Both the position numbers and the translations under genes were made by a program. This document shows, piece after piece, positions 33,336-43,800 of a DNA stretch of 44,027 bases (positions are counted from its first letter, which is position 1; the number at the start of each line of letters is the position of its first letter). Source of the stretch: Variovorax sp. E3 (GTDB lineage: Bacteria > Pseudomonadota > Gammaproteobacteria > Burkholderiales > Burkholderiaceae_C); the NCBI RefSeq assembly GCF_016082275.1, contig NZ_MOWM01000054.1:1-44027 (forward strand), read 5' to 3'. Below the pieces are notes generated by a model, which ran no database searches, was not told the origin of the DNA, and was given only the letters and a program-made list of their open reading frames with translations.

Positions 33336-33361
33336 AACAGCAGCCGAAAAGAGACATCGCC

Positions 33362-34231
33362 ATGGGCGCCAGAGAACAGATCCGCCAGCGTTTCAACGAA
33401 CTGAGCCCCGCGCTGCAGCAGGTGGCGCGCTACGTGCTCGACCACCCGAACGAGGTCGTCACCGGCTCGATGCGCAACGTGGGCACGCGTTCGCAGAGCA
33501 CGCCGGCCACGCTCGTGCGCTTTGCACAGACGCTGGGTTTCGAGGGCTGGCCGCAACTGAAGGAAGCCTTTGCCGCGGACATGGGGCTGGGCCCCGAGAC
33601 CTACGGCGGGCGCGCCAAGCAGCTGGTCGGCCGCGCCAAGGACCAGAGCCTGACGGGCGAGATGTTCGAGGTGCAGCGCCGCAACCTCGAGGCCACGCAC
33701 CAGCAGAGCGAGCACGCGCTGCAAAAGGCCTGCGCGCTGATCGAGAAGGCGCCCGCCGTGCATGCCGCGGGTTTCAGGGCCTGCTTTGCGATCGCCTTTT
33801 CATTCGTCTACGTGTATCGGCTGTTCCGTGCCAGCGTGCACCTGGTCGACGGCCAGGGCGGCTCGCTGGAAATGCAGCAGCGCGCCTTCGCCAAGGGCGA
33901 CGCGCTGGTGGTGGCGAGCTTTGCGCCCTACTCGCGCGAGGCGCTGCAGGTGGCACAGGCGGCCAAGGCGGCGGGCTGCCGCATCGTGGCCGTCACCGAC
34001 AGCGTGACCTCGCCGCTGTCGCTGCTGGCGGACGAAACGCTGCTGTTCACCATTCACAGCCCGTCTTTCTTCCCGTCGGTCGCGGCCGGGGTCGCGGTGA
34101 CGGAGGCGCTGGTCGAGCTGCTGGCCAGCCGCGCCGGCAAGCCGGTGATCAAGCGCATCGACCAGGCCGAGGCGCAGCTGTTCGAGTCGGGCGCGTACCT
34201 GGTGCCACCGGTGGTGCGCGGCAACCCGTAG
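33362..34231 (+). CDS. RpiR/MurR-family transcriptional regulator (HTH + SIS)
   Basis: A 289-residue regulator. The N-terminal HTH_6 domain (1-78) reads REQIRQRFNELSPALQQVARYV and STPATLVRFAQTLGFEGWPQLK. The C-terminal SIS domain (about 120-265) has AFAKGDALVVASFAPYSREALQ and IVAVTDSVTSPLSLLAD, the sugar-isomerase fold. ATG 33362 is chosen; the family starts a few residues before the first helix. It is divergent from the aminotransferase unit and, with the GGAAC palindromes between them, is its likely regulator and its own. SIS domains usually bind phosphosugars, but RpiR members also control amino acid genes. Effector unknown. Confidence 0.88.
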   Translation: MGAREQIRQRFNELSPALQQVARYVLDHPNEVVTGSMRNVGTRSQSTPATLVRFAQTLGFEGWPQLKEAFAADMGLGPETYGGRAKQLVGRAKDQSLTGEMFEVQRRNLEATHQQSEHALQKACALIEKAPAVHAAGFRACFAIAFSFVYVYRLFRASVHLVDGQGGSLEMQQRAFAKGDALVVASFAPYSREALQVAQAAKAAGCRIVAVTDSVTSPLSLLADETLLFTIHSPSFFPSVAAGVAVTEALVELLASRAGKPVIKRIDQAEAQLFESGAYLVPPVVRGNP

Positions 34232-34241
34232 TGGCCAGCAA

Positions 34242-34969
34242 CTAGGCCAGCGCGCGCACGCGGCCGTTCTGCTGGCCCAGGTAGCGCACCAGCAGGTCGC
34301 GGTTGGCGATGATGTGCTCGCGCATGACGGCCTCGGCCTCGCCGGCCTCCTGCCGGCTCAGGGACTCGACGATCTGCCGGTGCTCTTTCAGCGCCTGCTC
34401 GACCTGCCCGCGCTGGTAGAGCAGCGTCGACGCGTCGCGGTTGTGCGGACGCAGGTTGCTGTCGAAGATGATCGGCAGCTGGCAGGCGCGGCGCACCGCC
34501 TCGGCCAGCCAGCGGTTGTCGGCCAGCGCCAGCAGCTTGCGGTGGAACTCGAGGTTCAGGTCGTGCCAGCGCATGGCGCGCTCGTCGCTCCAGCCGTCGG
34601 CGCGCAGCACCTCGTGCTGCTCGGCGAGCATGGCCACCAGTCGTTCCAGCGCCGGGCCGTCCAGCCCGCGCTCCCCCACGATGCGGCAGCCCATGCCTTC
34701 GAGCGTGGCGCGCACGCTGAAGGCGTCGTACACGTCCTTGGCGTGAAGCGGCGCACCTGGAAACCCTTGTTCGGCAGGTACACCAGCAGCCCCTCGTCGG
34801 CCAGCCGCGCCATCGCGCCGCGCACGGGCGTGCGCGAGACGCCCAGCTCGTTGGCCAGGGAGATCTCCATCAGGTGGGAGCCGGGTGCGATCACGCCGTC
34901 GAAGATGCGGTTACGCAGCGTCTCGGCCACGGACAACGCGCGTGTCCGGGAAGGGTCTGAGGGGGTCAT
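34242..34969 (-). CDS. GntR-family regulator, FCD subfamily (apparent 1-base frameshift)
   Basis: A regulator of about 242 residues after repair. The winged helix (about 10-75) has HLMEISLANELGVSRTPVRGAM and YLPNKGFQVRRF. The FCD domain continues in another frame with VYDAFSVRATLEGMG, NLEFHRKLLALADN and EHRQIVESL. One extra C on the plus strand near 34739-34743 restores RRFTAKDVYDAF. It ends 10 bases from the convergent rpiR gene. Its target is not obvious: the divergent SPW gene lies 308 bases away and CGGAAATCG-type repeats near its own start suggest autoregulation. Confidence 0.83.
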
Positions 34970-35069
34970 CGGAAATCGGAAACGGGGTGCGGCCGGTATC
35001 AGGCCGCGCGGATGGTACGGCTCCGTATCGAAGCTTCATATCCCCGATTTCCGTAAAATCTGATTTCGG
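34970..35069. promoter_or_regulatory. CGGAAATCG / CGATTTCCG repeats upstream of the second GntR gene
   Basis: CGGAAATCG (34970-34978) begins directly before the GntR start codon; its exact inverse CGATTTCCG lies at 35045-35053, and a variant, TGATTTCGG, at 35061-35069. The spacing and location suit regulator half-sites. A GntR protein would more usually bind a compact palindrome, so the identity of the binder is uncertain. Confidence 0.4.
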
Positions 35070-35148
35070 ACTTTTTCGAGGGTTAGGGATAATTTCTTAA
35101 CATTTACTCACACATTTAAGAATAAACGCTGTAGCCCTCATTACAAAG

Positions 35149-35210
35149 CACTACACGCGCACCTTTTTGGTGCTGTTTCATGCATCCGCAGCCGAAACAG
35201 CCGTGTAGTG
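35149..35210 (+). ncRNA. Candidate structured RNA element, three-way-junction fold
   Basis: Nested inverted repeats suggest a compact fold. An outer 9-bp stem pairs CACTACACG (35149-35157) with CGTGTAGTG (35202-35210). Inside it, GCACC (35159-35163) pairs with GGTGC (35169-35173) around TTTTT, and TGTTTC (35174-35179) pairs with GAAACA (35194-35199), capped by TGC/GCA. The second inner stem could lengthen to 8 bp by taking two bases from the first, so two states are possible. It lies 68 bases upstream of the SPW gene. No match to a known family is claimed. Confidence 0.45.
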
Positions 35211-35240
35211 GAACCTCGTTCCATAACAGAGGTCGAACAG

Positions 35241-35269
35241 CCTGTCGCGGCGCCGTGTCGCGACAGGAG
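35241..35269 (+). promoter_or_regulatory. Hairpin covering the Shine-Dalgarno site of the SPW gene
   Basis: CCTGTCGCG (35241-35249) pairs perfectly over 9 bp with CGCGACAGG (35259-35267), loop of 9 bases. The AGG of the ribosome site AGGAG (35265-35269) is inside the stem, 8 bases before the ATG. The hairpin would hold translation low until melted or displaced. Confidence 0.7.
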
Positions 35270-35277
35270 TAACGACC

Positions 35278-35643
35278 ATGAAGCAAGTCAAGCATTGGCA
35301 GGACCCCGTCAACGCCGTCGCGGGCGTGTGGCTGATCGTCTCGCCCTGGGTTCTGGGCTTTTCGGACATGTCGTCCGCGATGTGGACGATGGTGGCGACC
35401 GGCATCCTGCTCGGCGCGGTGGCCCTGGGCGCCACCTTCGTGCCGCGACAGTGGGAAGAGTGGACCGAGGTCGCGCTGGCGGCCTGGCTCGCGGTGTCGC
35501 CCTGGCTGGTCGGATTCCGCGGCCTCGAGCCGGCCCTGATCAACGCGGTGCTCGTGGCCGCGGTGATCCTGGTGCTGGCGCTCTGGGTGCTGGTGACCGA
35601 CAAGGACTACCTGGGCCACACCATCGACCGTCCGGCGCACTGA
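35278..35643 (+). CDS. SPW-repeat membrane protein
   Basis: A 121-residue protein with two SPW repeats: VWLIVSPWVLGFS near residue 18 and AWLAVSPWLVGFR near 70, each within a pair of membrane helices (four helices in all). The repeats name the family, whose function is not established. It begins MKQVKHWQDPVNAVAG, as do other stand-alone members. It is a single gene, convergent with the efflux operon (21-base gap). Translation is probably controlled by the hairpin that covers its ribosome site, and possibly by the element further upstream. A role in envelope stress is conceivable but unproven. Confidence 0.88.
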   Translation: MKQVKHWQDPVNAVAGVWLIVSPWVLGFSDMSSAMWTMVATGILLGAVALGATFVPRQWEEWTEVALAAWLAVSPWLVGFRGLEPALINAVLVAAVILVLALWVLVTDKDYLGHTIDRPAH

Positions 35644-35664
35644 ACGTCGACGGCGCCCGCGGGC

Positions 35665-37139
35665 TCAACGCGCGGGGGTGGGCTGCGCGGGCGTAGCCGC
35701 CTGCGCGCCGCCTTCCATCCAGCCCGCCTGCCAGCCGCCCCCGAGGGCCTGGATCAACGCCACCGCCGCGGTCTGGCGGTCGCGTTGCACCTGCACCAGC
35801 GTGCGCCTGGCATTGAGCGCGGCCACCTGGGCCGTGACCACGTCGGTGTAGGCCACCAGGGCCGAGCGGTACTGGTTGAGCAGGATCTGCTCGGTCTTGT
35901 CGGCGGCCTCGGACGCCTCGCGGTACATGCCTTCCTGCTGGGCCAGTGCGGCCCCGGCGGTGAGCTGGTCCTCCACGCCCTGGAACGCGGCCAGCACGGT
36001 CTGGCGGTAGCGCGCCACGCTCGCTTCGTGGCTGGCCTTGGCCGCATCGACGTTGGCCGCGATGGCGCCCGCGTCGAACACCACCTGCGCCGCCGACAGG
36101 CCGAGCGACCAGAGCGAGGTCGGCGCCGAGAACAGGTCGCCCACCCGGCTCGCGCTGCTGCCGATCGACGCGCTGAGGTTGAAGCTGGGGAAGTAGGCCG
36201 AGCGGGCAATGCCGATCTGCGAATTGGCCGAAGCCACCGCGCGCTCGGCCGCCGCGATGTCGGGCCGGCGCTGCAGCAGCACCGAGGGCACGCCGGTCGG
36301 AATGCCGGGCACGGTCTGCGTCCAGGGCGCGGGCGGCAGGCTGAACTCGGCCGGTGCCGCACCCACCAGCACCGCGATGGCGTGCTCGAAAGTGGCGCGG
36401 TTGCGCATCAGCGACACCCGCGTGGCGCGTGCCGTGGCCAGCTGGCTCTGCGCCTGCAGAACGTCCGACTGCGCGGCGATCGCGGCCTTGTAGCGGTTGT
36501 TCGTGATCGTGTAGGCGCGCTCGTAGCCCGTGATGGTTTCGTCGAGCAGGCCGATTTCGACATCCGCCTCGCGCAGCGACAGGTAGTTGGTGGCCAGGCT
36601 GCCGACCGCCGACAGCCGCGCTGATGCAAGGTCTGCCTCGCTCGCCTGCGCGTTGGCCGACGCGCTGTTCACCGACTCGCGCAGCCGCCCCCAGACGTCG
36701 GCTCCCAGGTGGCGCCCAGCGAGGCGCCAAAGGCGTTCGAGGGGCTGGTGGTGCCCGTGCCCGAACGCTTGCCCGAGCCGCTGAGCGACACCGACGGGAA
36801 CAGCGCCGCGCGCTGCCCGCGCACCAGCGCCTCGGCATTGGCAAAGTTGGCGACCGCCGCGGCAATGTTCTGGTTCGACACCTGCACGCGCGAGGCCAGC
36901 TCGTCGAGCGTGGGGTCGCCGAAGAGCTTCCACCACTCGCCGCGGTCCAGCGCGTCGGCCGGCGCGGCGGGCAGCCAGCCCTCGGCGGTTTTCTGTTCTT
37001 TCCAGCCGCTGGGCAGGGCCGTGACCGGTTGCTCGTAGCGCGGGCCGACCGCGCAGCCGGCCAGCAAGGCGGCCAGCGCGAGCGCCGACAGCGAGAAGCG
37101 GCCCGGCGAGCGGAAGGAAAAAGAAAGCAGTGCGTTCAT
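35665..37139 (-). CDS. RND efflux outer-membrane lipoprotein, OprM/NodT family (apparent 1-base frameshift)
   Basis: An outer-membrane channel of about 491 residues after repair. The lipobox LLAGC near residue 24 marks a lipoprotein. SNQNIAAAVANFANAEALVRGQRAALFPSVSLSGSG and later RYRQTVLAAFQGVEDQL and ARRTLVQVQRDRQTAAVALIQALGGGW are OprM/NodT repeat motifs. The frame breaks after GATWEP, with DVWGRLRESVNSAS following in another frame; one extra C on the plus strand near 36698-36701 restores it. It is the last gene of the operon, 10 bases after mdtC. It would form the exit duct for the tripartite pump. Confidence 0.88.
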
Positions 37140-37149
37140 GGCGGTGTTC

Positions 37150-40100
37150 TCAAGCGGTCGTGGCACGGCTCAGTTCGTGTTCATGTTTGCCGCGGCGGCG
37201 CAGCTTGTCCAGCAGCAGGTACACCACCGGCGTGGTCAGCAGGGTCAGCAGCTGGCTGGCGATCAGCCCGCCGATGATGGCCACGCCCAGCGGCCGGCGC
37301 AGCTCGCGCCCTCGCCGAAGCCGATGGCCAGCGGCAGCGCGCCCAGCGCGGCGGCCAGCGTGGTCATCAGGATCGGGCGGAAGCGCAGCAGGCAGGCCTC
37401 GCGCACCGCCTCCAGCGGCGTGAGCCCGCGCGAGCGCTCGGCCTCCAGCGCGAAGTCGATGATCAGGATGGCGTTCTTCTTGACGATGCCGATCAGCAGG
37501 AACACGCCGATCAGCGCAATGATGGAGAACTCCATGCGGAACATCAGCAGCGCCAGCACCGCGCCCACGCCGGCCGACGGCAGCGTCGACAGCACGGTGA
37601 TGGGGTGCACCAGGCTCTCGTACAGGATGCCCAGCACGATGTAGATCACGATCAGCGCCGCCAGGATCAGCATCGCCTGCTGGCCCTGCGACTGCTGCGC
37701 GCTGGCCGCCGTGCCCGCGAACGCGCCGCGCACGTTGGTGGGCATGGCGATGTTGGCCTCGGCCTTGGCGATGGCGTCGCGCGCGTCGCCCAGGTTGGCG
37801 CCGTCGGCAAGGTTGAACGAGATGGTGGTCGCCAGCTCGCCGTCTTCGTGGCTCACCGACGTGGCGACCGACTGCTCCACGAACTTCGCGACCGCCGACA
37901 GCGGCACCAGCGCGGTCGCCGTGTTGCTCAGCACGTTGCCCGACGACGCGTTGCGCAGGCCGGGGTTGGCGGAGACCGGCACGGCGGCGCTGGCGGACGA
38001 CGATGAAGACGACGAAGACGTGGAGCCCGTGGTGCCCGCCTTGCCGGCCGTCGACGTGCTGGCCACCGGCGCCGCGACCTGCGTGGTCACGGCCTGCCCC
38101 GCCACGATGGACGTCTTGGTGGCCGGCACGTACACGTCGCTCAGCGCGTTGGGGCTGCGCGTGTAGCGCGGCGCCCATTCCATCACCACGTGGTACTGGT
38201 TGAGCTCGGTGTAGATGGTGGCCACCTGCCGCTGGCCGAAGGCGTTGTAGAGCGCGTTGTCGATGGCGGTGGAAGTCAGGCCGAGCCGCCGTGCGCTGTC
38301 GGGGTCGACCTTGGCCACGGTCTCCACGCCGTTCTCGGCCTGGTCGGTGTCGATGTCGGTCACCGCCGGCTGCGTCTTCAGCTCGTCGGCCAGCTTGATG
38401 GCCCAGGTCTTCAGGTCGGCCAGGTTGTCGCTCTTGAGCGTGTACTGGTAGGTGGAGTTGCTGGCGCGCCCGCCCGAGCGCACGTCCTGCACGGTGCCCA
38501 GGAACACGCGCAGCCCGGTCACCTCGGCCAGTTGCGGGCGCAGCCGTGCGATCACGGCCATGCCGCTGTCCTTGCGCTGGCTGGCCGGCTTGAGGTTGAC
38601 GAACATGAAGCCGCCGCCCGCCCGCCCGGCGCCGGTGAAGCCCACCACGGTGTCGACCGCCTCGTCCTTGCGGATGATGTCCACCACCTGTCGCAGCTTG
38701 GCCGCCAGCGCCTGCGACGAAATGCTCTGGTCGGCGCGCAGGCCGCCGTTGAGCTGGCCGCTGTCCTGCTGCGGAAAGAAGCCCTTGGGCGCGGCGCTGA
38801 ACAGGTACACGTTCAGCCCCACCACCGCCACCAGGATCAGCATGACCAGGCCCTTGCTGTCCAGCGCCCAGTCCAGGCTGGTCTCGTAGCGCTTGAGCAC
38901 CCAGTCGTAGCCGCGCGCGGCCATGCGGCCCAGGCGCCCCTGCGGCTTGCTCTTGTCGTGCTCGCCGCCGGGCTTGAGCAGCCAGGCGCACATCATGGGC
39001 GTGGTGGTCAGCGAGATGACGAGCGAGATCAGCACCGCCGCCGACAGCGTGACCGCGAACTCGCGGAACAGCCGCCCCACCTGCCCGCCCATGAACAGCA
39101 GCGGAATGAACACCGCCACCAGCGACACGCTGATCGACAGCACGGTAAAGCCCACTTCCTTGGCGCCGAGCAGCGCCGCCTTCATGCGCGTCATGCCCGA
39201 CTCGATGTGGCGGCTGGTGTTCTCCAGCACCACGATGGCGTCGTCCACCACGAAACCGGTGGCCACCGTGAGCGCCATCAGGCTCAGGTTGTTGAGGCTG
39301 AAGCCCAGCAGGTACATGACCCCGAAGGTGCCCAGCAGCGCCGCCACCGTGGCCACGGCCGGCACGATGGTGGCGCGCACGCTGCGCAGGAACAGGCTGA
39401 CCACCAGCACCACCAGGATGACCGAGATGACCAGCGTGAGCTCCACTTCGCGCAGCGAGCCGCGGATGGAGTTGGTGCTGTCCGAGGCCACCTGCAGCGT
39501 GACGTCGGGCGGCAGTTGCGCCTGCAGCTCGGGCAGCAGCGCGCGCACGCTGTCCACCGTTTCGATGATGTTGGCCGAAGGCTGCCGCGTGATGAGCACG
39601 ATGATCGCGGGCTCGCCGTTGAACAGGCCCAGCGTGCGCGTGTCTTCCACGCCGTCGACCACCTCGGCCACGTCCTGCAGCCGCACCGCCGCGCCGTTGC
39701 GCCAGGCCACGACCATGGGCGCGTAGTCGCTGGCGCGCAGGGCCGGCGTCTGGGTGTAGATCTGCAGCTTGCGGCCCTCGCCCTGGACCATGCCCTTGGG
39801 CCGGTTGGCGTTGGAGGCCTGGATGGCGGCGCGCACGTCGTCGGTGCTGATGCCGTAGCGGCTGAGCGCAAAAGGCAGCAGCTCGATGCGCACGGCCGGC
39901 AGCGAGCCGCCGCCGATTTCGACGTCGCCCACGCCGTCGACTTGCGACAGCCGCTGGCTCACGATGTTGGAGACGGCGTCGTAGATCTGGCCCGGCGTCT
40001 TGGTCTTGGACGTGAGCGCCAGGATGATGACCGGCGACGCGGCCGGGTTGGCCTTGCGGTAGGTCGGGTTGCTGCGCAGCGTGGCCGGCAGGTCGACGCG

Positions 40101-40445
40101 GCTGGCGTTGATGGCGGCCTGCACTTCGCGCGCGGCGCCGTCGATGTTGCGGCTCAGGTCGAACTGCAGCGTGACGCGAGCCGACCCCACCGAGCTGGTG
40201 GAGGTCATTTCGTTGACGCCGGCGATGGTGCCCAGGTGCCGCTCCAGCGGCGTGGCCACGCTGGTCGCCATCGTCTCGGGGCTGGCGCCGGGGATCGAGG
40301 CCCTCACCGAGATGACCGGGTAGTCGACCTGGGGCAGCGGGGAAACCGGGAGCACGAAGAACGCGGCGATGCCGGCGAGCGCGATGCCGATGGTGAGGAG
40401 CACCGTGCCGATGGGGCGGCGCACGAAGGGCAATGACAGGTTCAT
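37150..40445 (-). CDS. mdtC: MdtC-like RND multidrug transporter subunit (apparent 1-base frameshift)
   Basis: An inner-membrane proton/drug antiporter of about 1098 residues after repair, with twelve helices and two large periplasmic loops. PLPQVDYPVISVRASIPGAS, ATPLERHLGTIAGVNEMTS and TGFVVDDAIVVLENTSRHIE with the proton-relay Asp-Asp follow E. coli MdtC. The frame ends early after IGFGEG. ELRRPLGVAIIGGLIASQL to the normal end lies in another frame. At 37301-37311 the DNA reads agctcgcgccc, whereas the homologous mdtB stretch near 40959 reads agctcggcgccc, so one G is missing near 37306. An unusual Ser/Thr/Ala-rich insertion of about 65 residues lies near 775-840. Confidence 0.92.
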
Positions 40446-40490
40446 CTCGGCGCTCCTTGCGGAGGACGGAGGCCGGGTCTCGCCCCGGCG

Positions 40491-40700
40491 GGCGACCTAC
40501 TTTTCTTTGCTTCGCCAAAGAAACGTAGGCAAAAGAAAGGCGACCCTGCTGCCTGCGACCCTGCGCTTCGCTCCGGGCAACCTGCGGTGCTCGCGTTTCG
40601 CGGGGTCTCGCCCAAACTCGCTGCGCTCAGACAAGGGCGAGCCCTGATCCGCGAAACGCTCCGCTCCTCGGCGCAGCCAGAAGGGCTTGGGGAATCGAAC
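40491..40700. repeat. Interspersed repeat element between mdtB and mdtC
   Basis: This non-coding stretch fills most of the 367-base gap inside the efflux operon. CCTACTTTTCTTTG (40496-40509) pairs with CAAAGAAACGTAGG (40516-40529), one mismatch. CGTTTCGCGG (40594-40603) pairs exactly with CCGCGAAACG (40649-40658), enclosing CTCGCCC (40607-40613) and GGGCGAG (40635-40641). From memory, similar CTTTGCTTCGCCAAAG-centred blocks recur between genes in Comamonadaceae. There is no transposase and I see no coding capacity. Confidence 0.65.
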
Positions 40701-40812
40701 GCGCCATTGCTTCGCTCGGCGCGAACGGCACACCCGCGCAGCGGCCGTGCCCGGCGGACCCGGCGGACATTCCGGCCCCGGAAAGCAACCTCGACACGGG
40801 GAGTCGAACGGT

Positions 40813-43800
40813 TCAAACCGCTTCCTCCTCGATCACCGCACGCCGGGAGCTCCCACCGCCCAGCCGGTCGAACGCCAGGTAGATCACGGGCGTGGTGAAC
40901 AGCGTCAGCAGCTGGCTGACGATCAGCCCGCCGAAGATGGCGAGCCCCAGCGGCCGGCGCAGCTCGGCGCCCTCGCCGAAGCTCAGCATCAGCGGCACGG
41001 CGGCGAACAGCGCGGCCAGCGTGGTCATCAGGATCGGGCGAAAGCGCAGCAGCGCCGCCTGGTGAATGGCCTCGCGGGGCGACTTGCCCTGCGTGCGCTC
41101 GGCATCGATCGCGAAGTCGATCATCATGATCGCGTTCTTCTTCACGATGCCGATCAGCAGGATGATGCCGATGATGCCGATCACCCCCAGGTCGTTGCCC
41201 GTGATCATCAGCGCCAGCAGCGCGCCGACGCCGGCCGACGGCAGCGTGGACAGGATGGTGAGCGGGTGCACGTAGCTCTCGTACAGCACCCCCAGCACGA
41301 TGTACACGCACACCACCGCCGCCAGGATCAGCCACAGCTGGTTGGACAGCGAGCGCTCGTAGGCGCCCGACGCGCCCAAAAAGGTCATGGTCACGCTGCT
41401 CGGCAGCCCGATTTCCTTGGCGGCCGCGCGAATGGCATCGACCGAGCCGCCCAGCGACACCCCGGGCGCGGTGTCGAAGTTCAGCGTGCTCGCGGGGTAC
41501 TGCGCCACGTGCGTGATCTGCAGCGGCGCCTGCTGCTCGCTGATGTCCGCGATGGCCGACAGCGGCGTCGCCACGCCCGAGCCCGCGATCAGGTTCAGTT
41601 GCCCCAGCGTCTGCGGCGTGTTCACCATGCCCGGACGCGCCTCGAGAATCACCCGGTACTGGTTGGTCTCGGTGAAGATGGTCGACACGATGCGCTGGCC
41701 GAAGGCGCTGTAGAGCGCGTCGTCCACCGTGCTGGCCGTGATCGACAGCCGCGCCGCGGTGTCGCGGTTCACGTTCACGAACGCCGCGAGCCCTTGCGCG
41801 CCGGCGTCGCTGCTCACGTTGCGCACCTTGTCCGACTCCTGCAGCCTGGCGACGAGCTTCTTCATCCACGAGGTGATGGCCGCGCTGTCCACGCCCTCGA
41901 GCGACACGCGGTATTCGGTCGGGCCGGTCTCGGCGTCGATGGTCAGGTCCTGCGTGGGCTGCAGGTACAGCGTCACGCCCGCCACCTGGCGCACGCGCTC
42001 GCGCAGCCGCTCCATCACGTCCTGCTGGCGGTCGTGGCTCCGGGTCAGGTTGATGAGCATGCTGCCGGTGTGCAGCATGGTGTTGTTGGCCGCGTCCACG
42101 CCCACGAAGGAGCTGAGGTTCTCCACGTCGGGGTCTTCGAGAATGGCCTGCGCCGCCTGCTGCTGCAGCTGCGACATGCGCTCGAACGACACGTCCTGCG
42201 CGGCCTGCACGCGGGCCTGCAACTGGCCGGTGTCCTGCGTGGGGAACAGGCCCTTGGGAATGGTGAGGTAGAGCACCACCGTCAGCACCATGGTCAGCAG
42301 CGCGACCAGCAGCGTGAGCGGCTGGTGGTCGATCACCCAGTGCAACGAGCGGTCGTAGCGCACCATCACGCCGTCGAAGAAGCGCTGGGCGCGCGCGCCG
42401 AAGCCGTGGCTCGCGGCGTCGCGCTTGGGCTCGTGCTTGAGCCAGCGCGCCGACATCATCGGCACCAGCGTGAGCGACACCACCGCCGAGATCAGGATGG
42501 TGATGGCCAGCGTCACCGCGAACTCGCGGAACAGGCGGCCCACCACGTCGCCCATGAACAGCAGCGGAATCAGCACCGCGATGAGCGACACGGTCAGCGA
42601 GATGATGGTGAAGCCGATCTGCGTGGCGCCCTTGAAGGCGGCCTGCAGCGGTTTTTCGCCCTCCTCGATGTAGCGCGCGATGTTCTCGATCATCACGATG
42701 GCGTCGTCCACCACGAAGCCGGTGGCGATGGTCAGCGCCATCAGGCTCAGGTTGTTGAGGCTGTAGCCCAGCAGGTACATGAGCCCGAAGGTGCCGATCA
42801 GCGAGATGGGCACCGCCACGCTCGCGATGACGGTGGCGCGCAGGCTGCCCAGGAACGCGAAGATCACCAGCACCACCAGCACCACGGCCAGCACCAGTTC
42901 CATCTCGACGTGCTGCACCGACGCGCGGATGCCGGCCGTGCGGTCGCTGAGCACTTCGATCTTCAGGCCCGTGGGCAGGCCGACCTGCAGCTCGGGCAGC
43001 TGCCGCTTGATGGCGTCGACCGTGGCGATCACGTTGGCGCCGGGCTGGCGCTGCACGTTCATGATGATCGCGGGCGACAGCTTGCTGGTGCCGTCGACCT
43101 TGTTGCCGGCCCAGGCCGAGAGCTGGTTGTTCTCGGCGCTGTTGACCACCTGCGCCACGTCGACCATGCGGATCGGCGCGCCGTTCTTGTACGAGACGAT
43201 CAGGTTCTTGTAGTCGTCGACCGTGAGCAACTGGTCGTTCGAGTTGATGGTGTAGGCGCGCTTGGGGCCGTCGAAGCTGCCCTTGGCGCCGTTGGAGTTG
43301 GCCGCCGAGATGGCGGTGCGCAGCGTGTCCAGCCCGATGCCGTTGGCCGCCAGCGCCTGCGTGTTGGCCTGGATGCGCACGGCCGGTCGCTGCCCGCCGC
43401 TGAGCGACACCAGCCCCACGCCCGAGACCTGGCTGATCTTCTGCGCCAGCCGCGTGTTCACCAGGTTCTGCACCTCGGTGAGCGGCAGCGTGTCGGACGT
43501 GATGGACAGCGTGAGCACCGGCGCGTCGGCCGGGTTGACCTTGGCGTACACGGGCGGCGCCGGCAGGTCGGCCGGCAGCAGCGAGCCGCCGGCGTTGATG
43601 GCGGCTTGCACTTCCTGCTCGGCCACGTCCAGCGTCTGGCCCAGCGAGAACTGCAGCGTGATGATCGACACGCCCGCCGCGCTGGTCGAGCTCATGCGGT
43701 CGAGCCCGGCCATCTGGCCGAACTGGCGCTCCAGCGGCGCGGTCACGGTGTTGCTCATGACCTCGGGGCTGCCGCCGGGGTAGAGCGTCTGCACCTGGAT

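Noticed and set aside
35159..35173. The GCACC-TTTTT-GGTGC hairpin as an intrinsic terminator
   Set aside because: The T-run is in the loop, not after the stem, and the stem is only 5 bp.
40491..40700. An insertion sequence within the efflux operon
   Set aside because: There is no transposase frame and no clear target duplication at the edges; a short non-autonomous repeat fits better.
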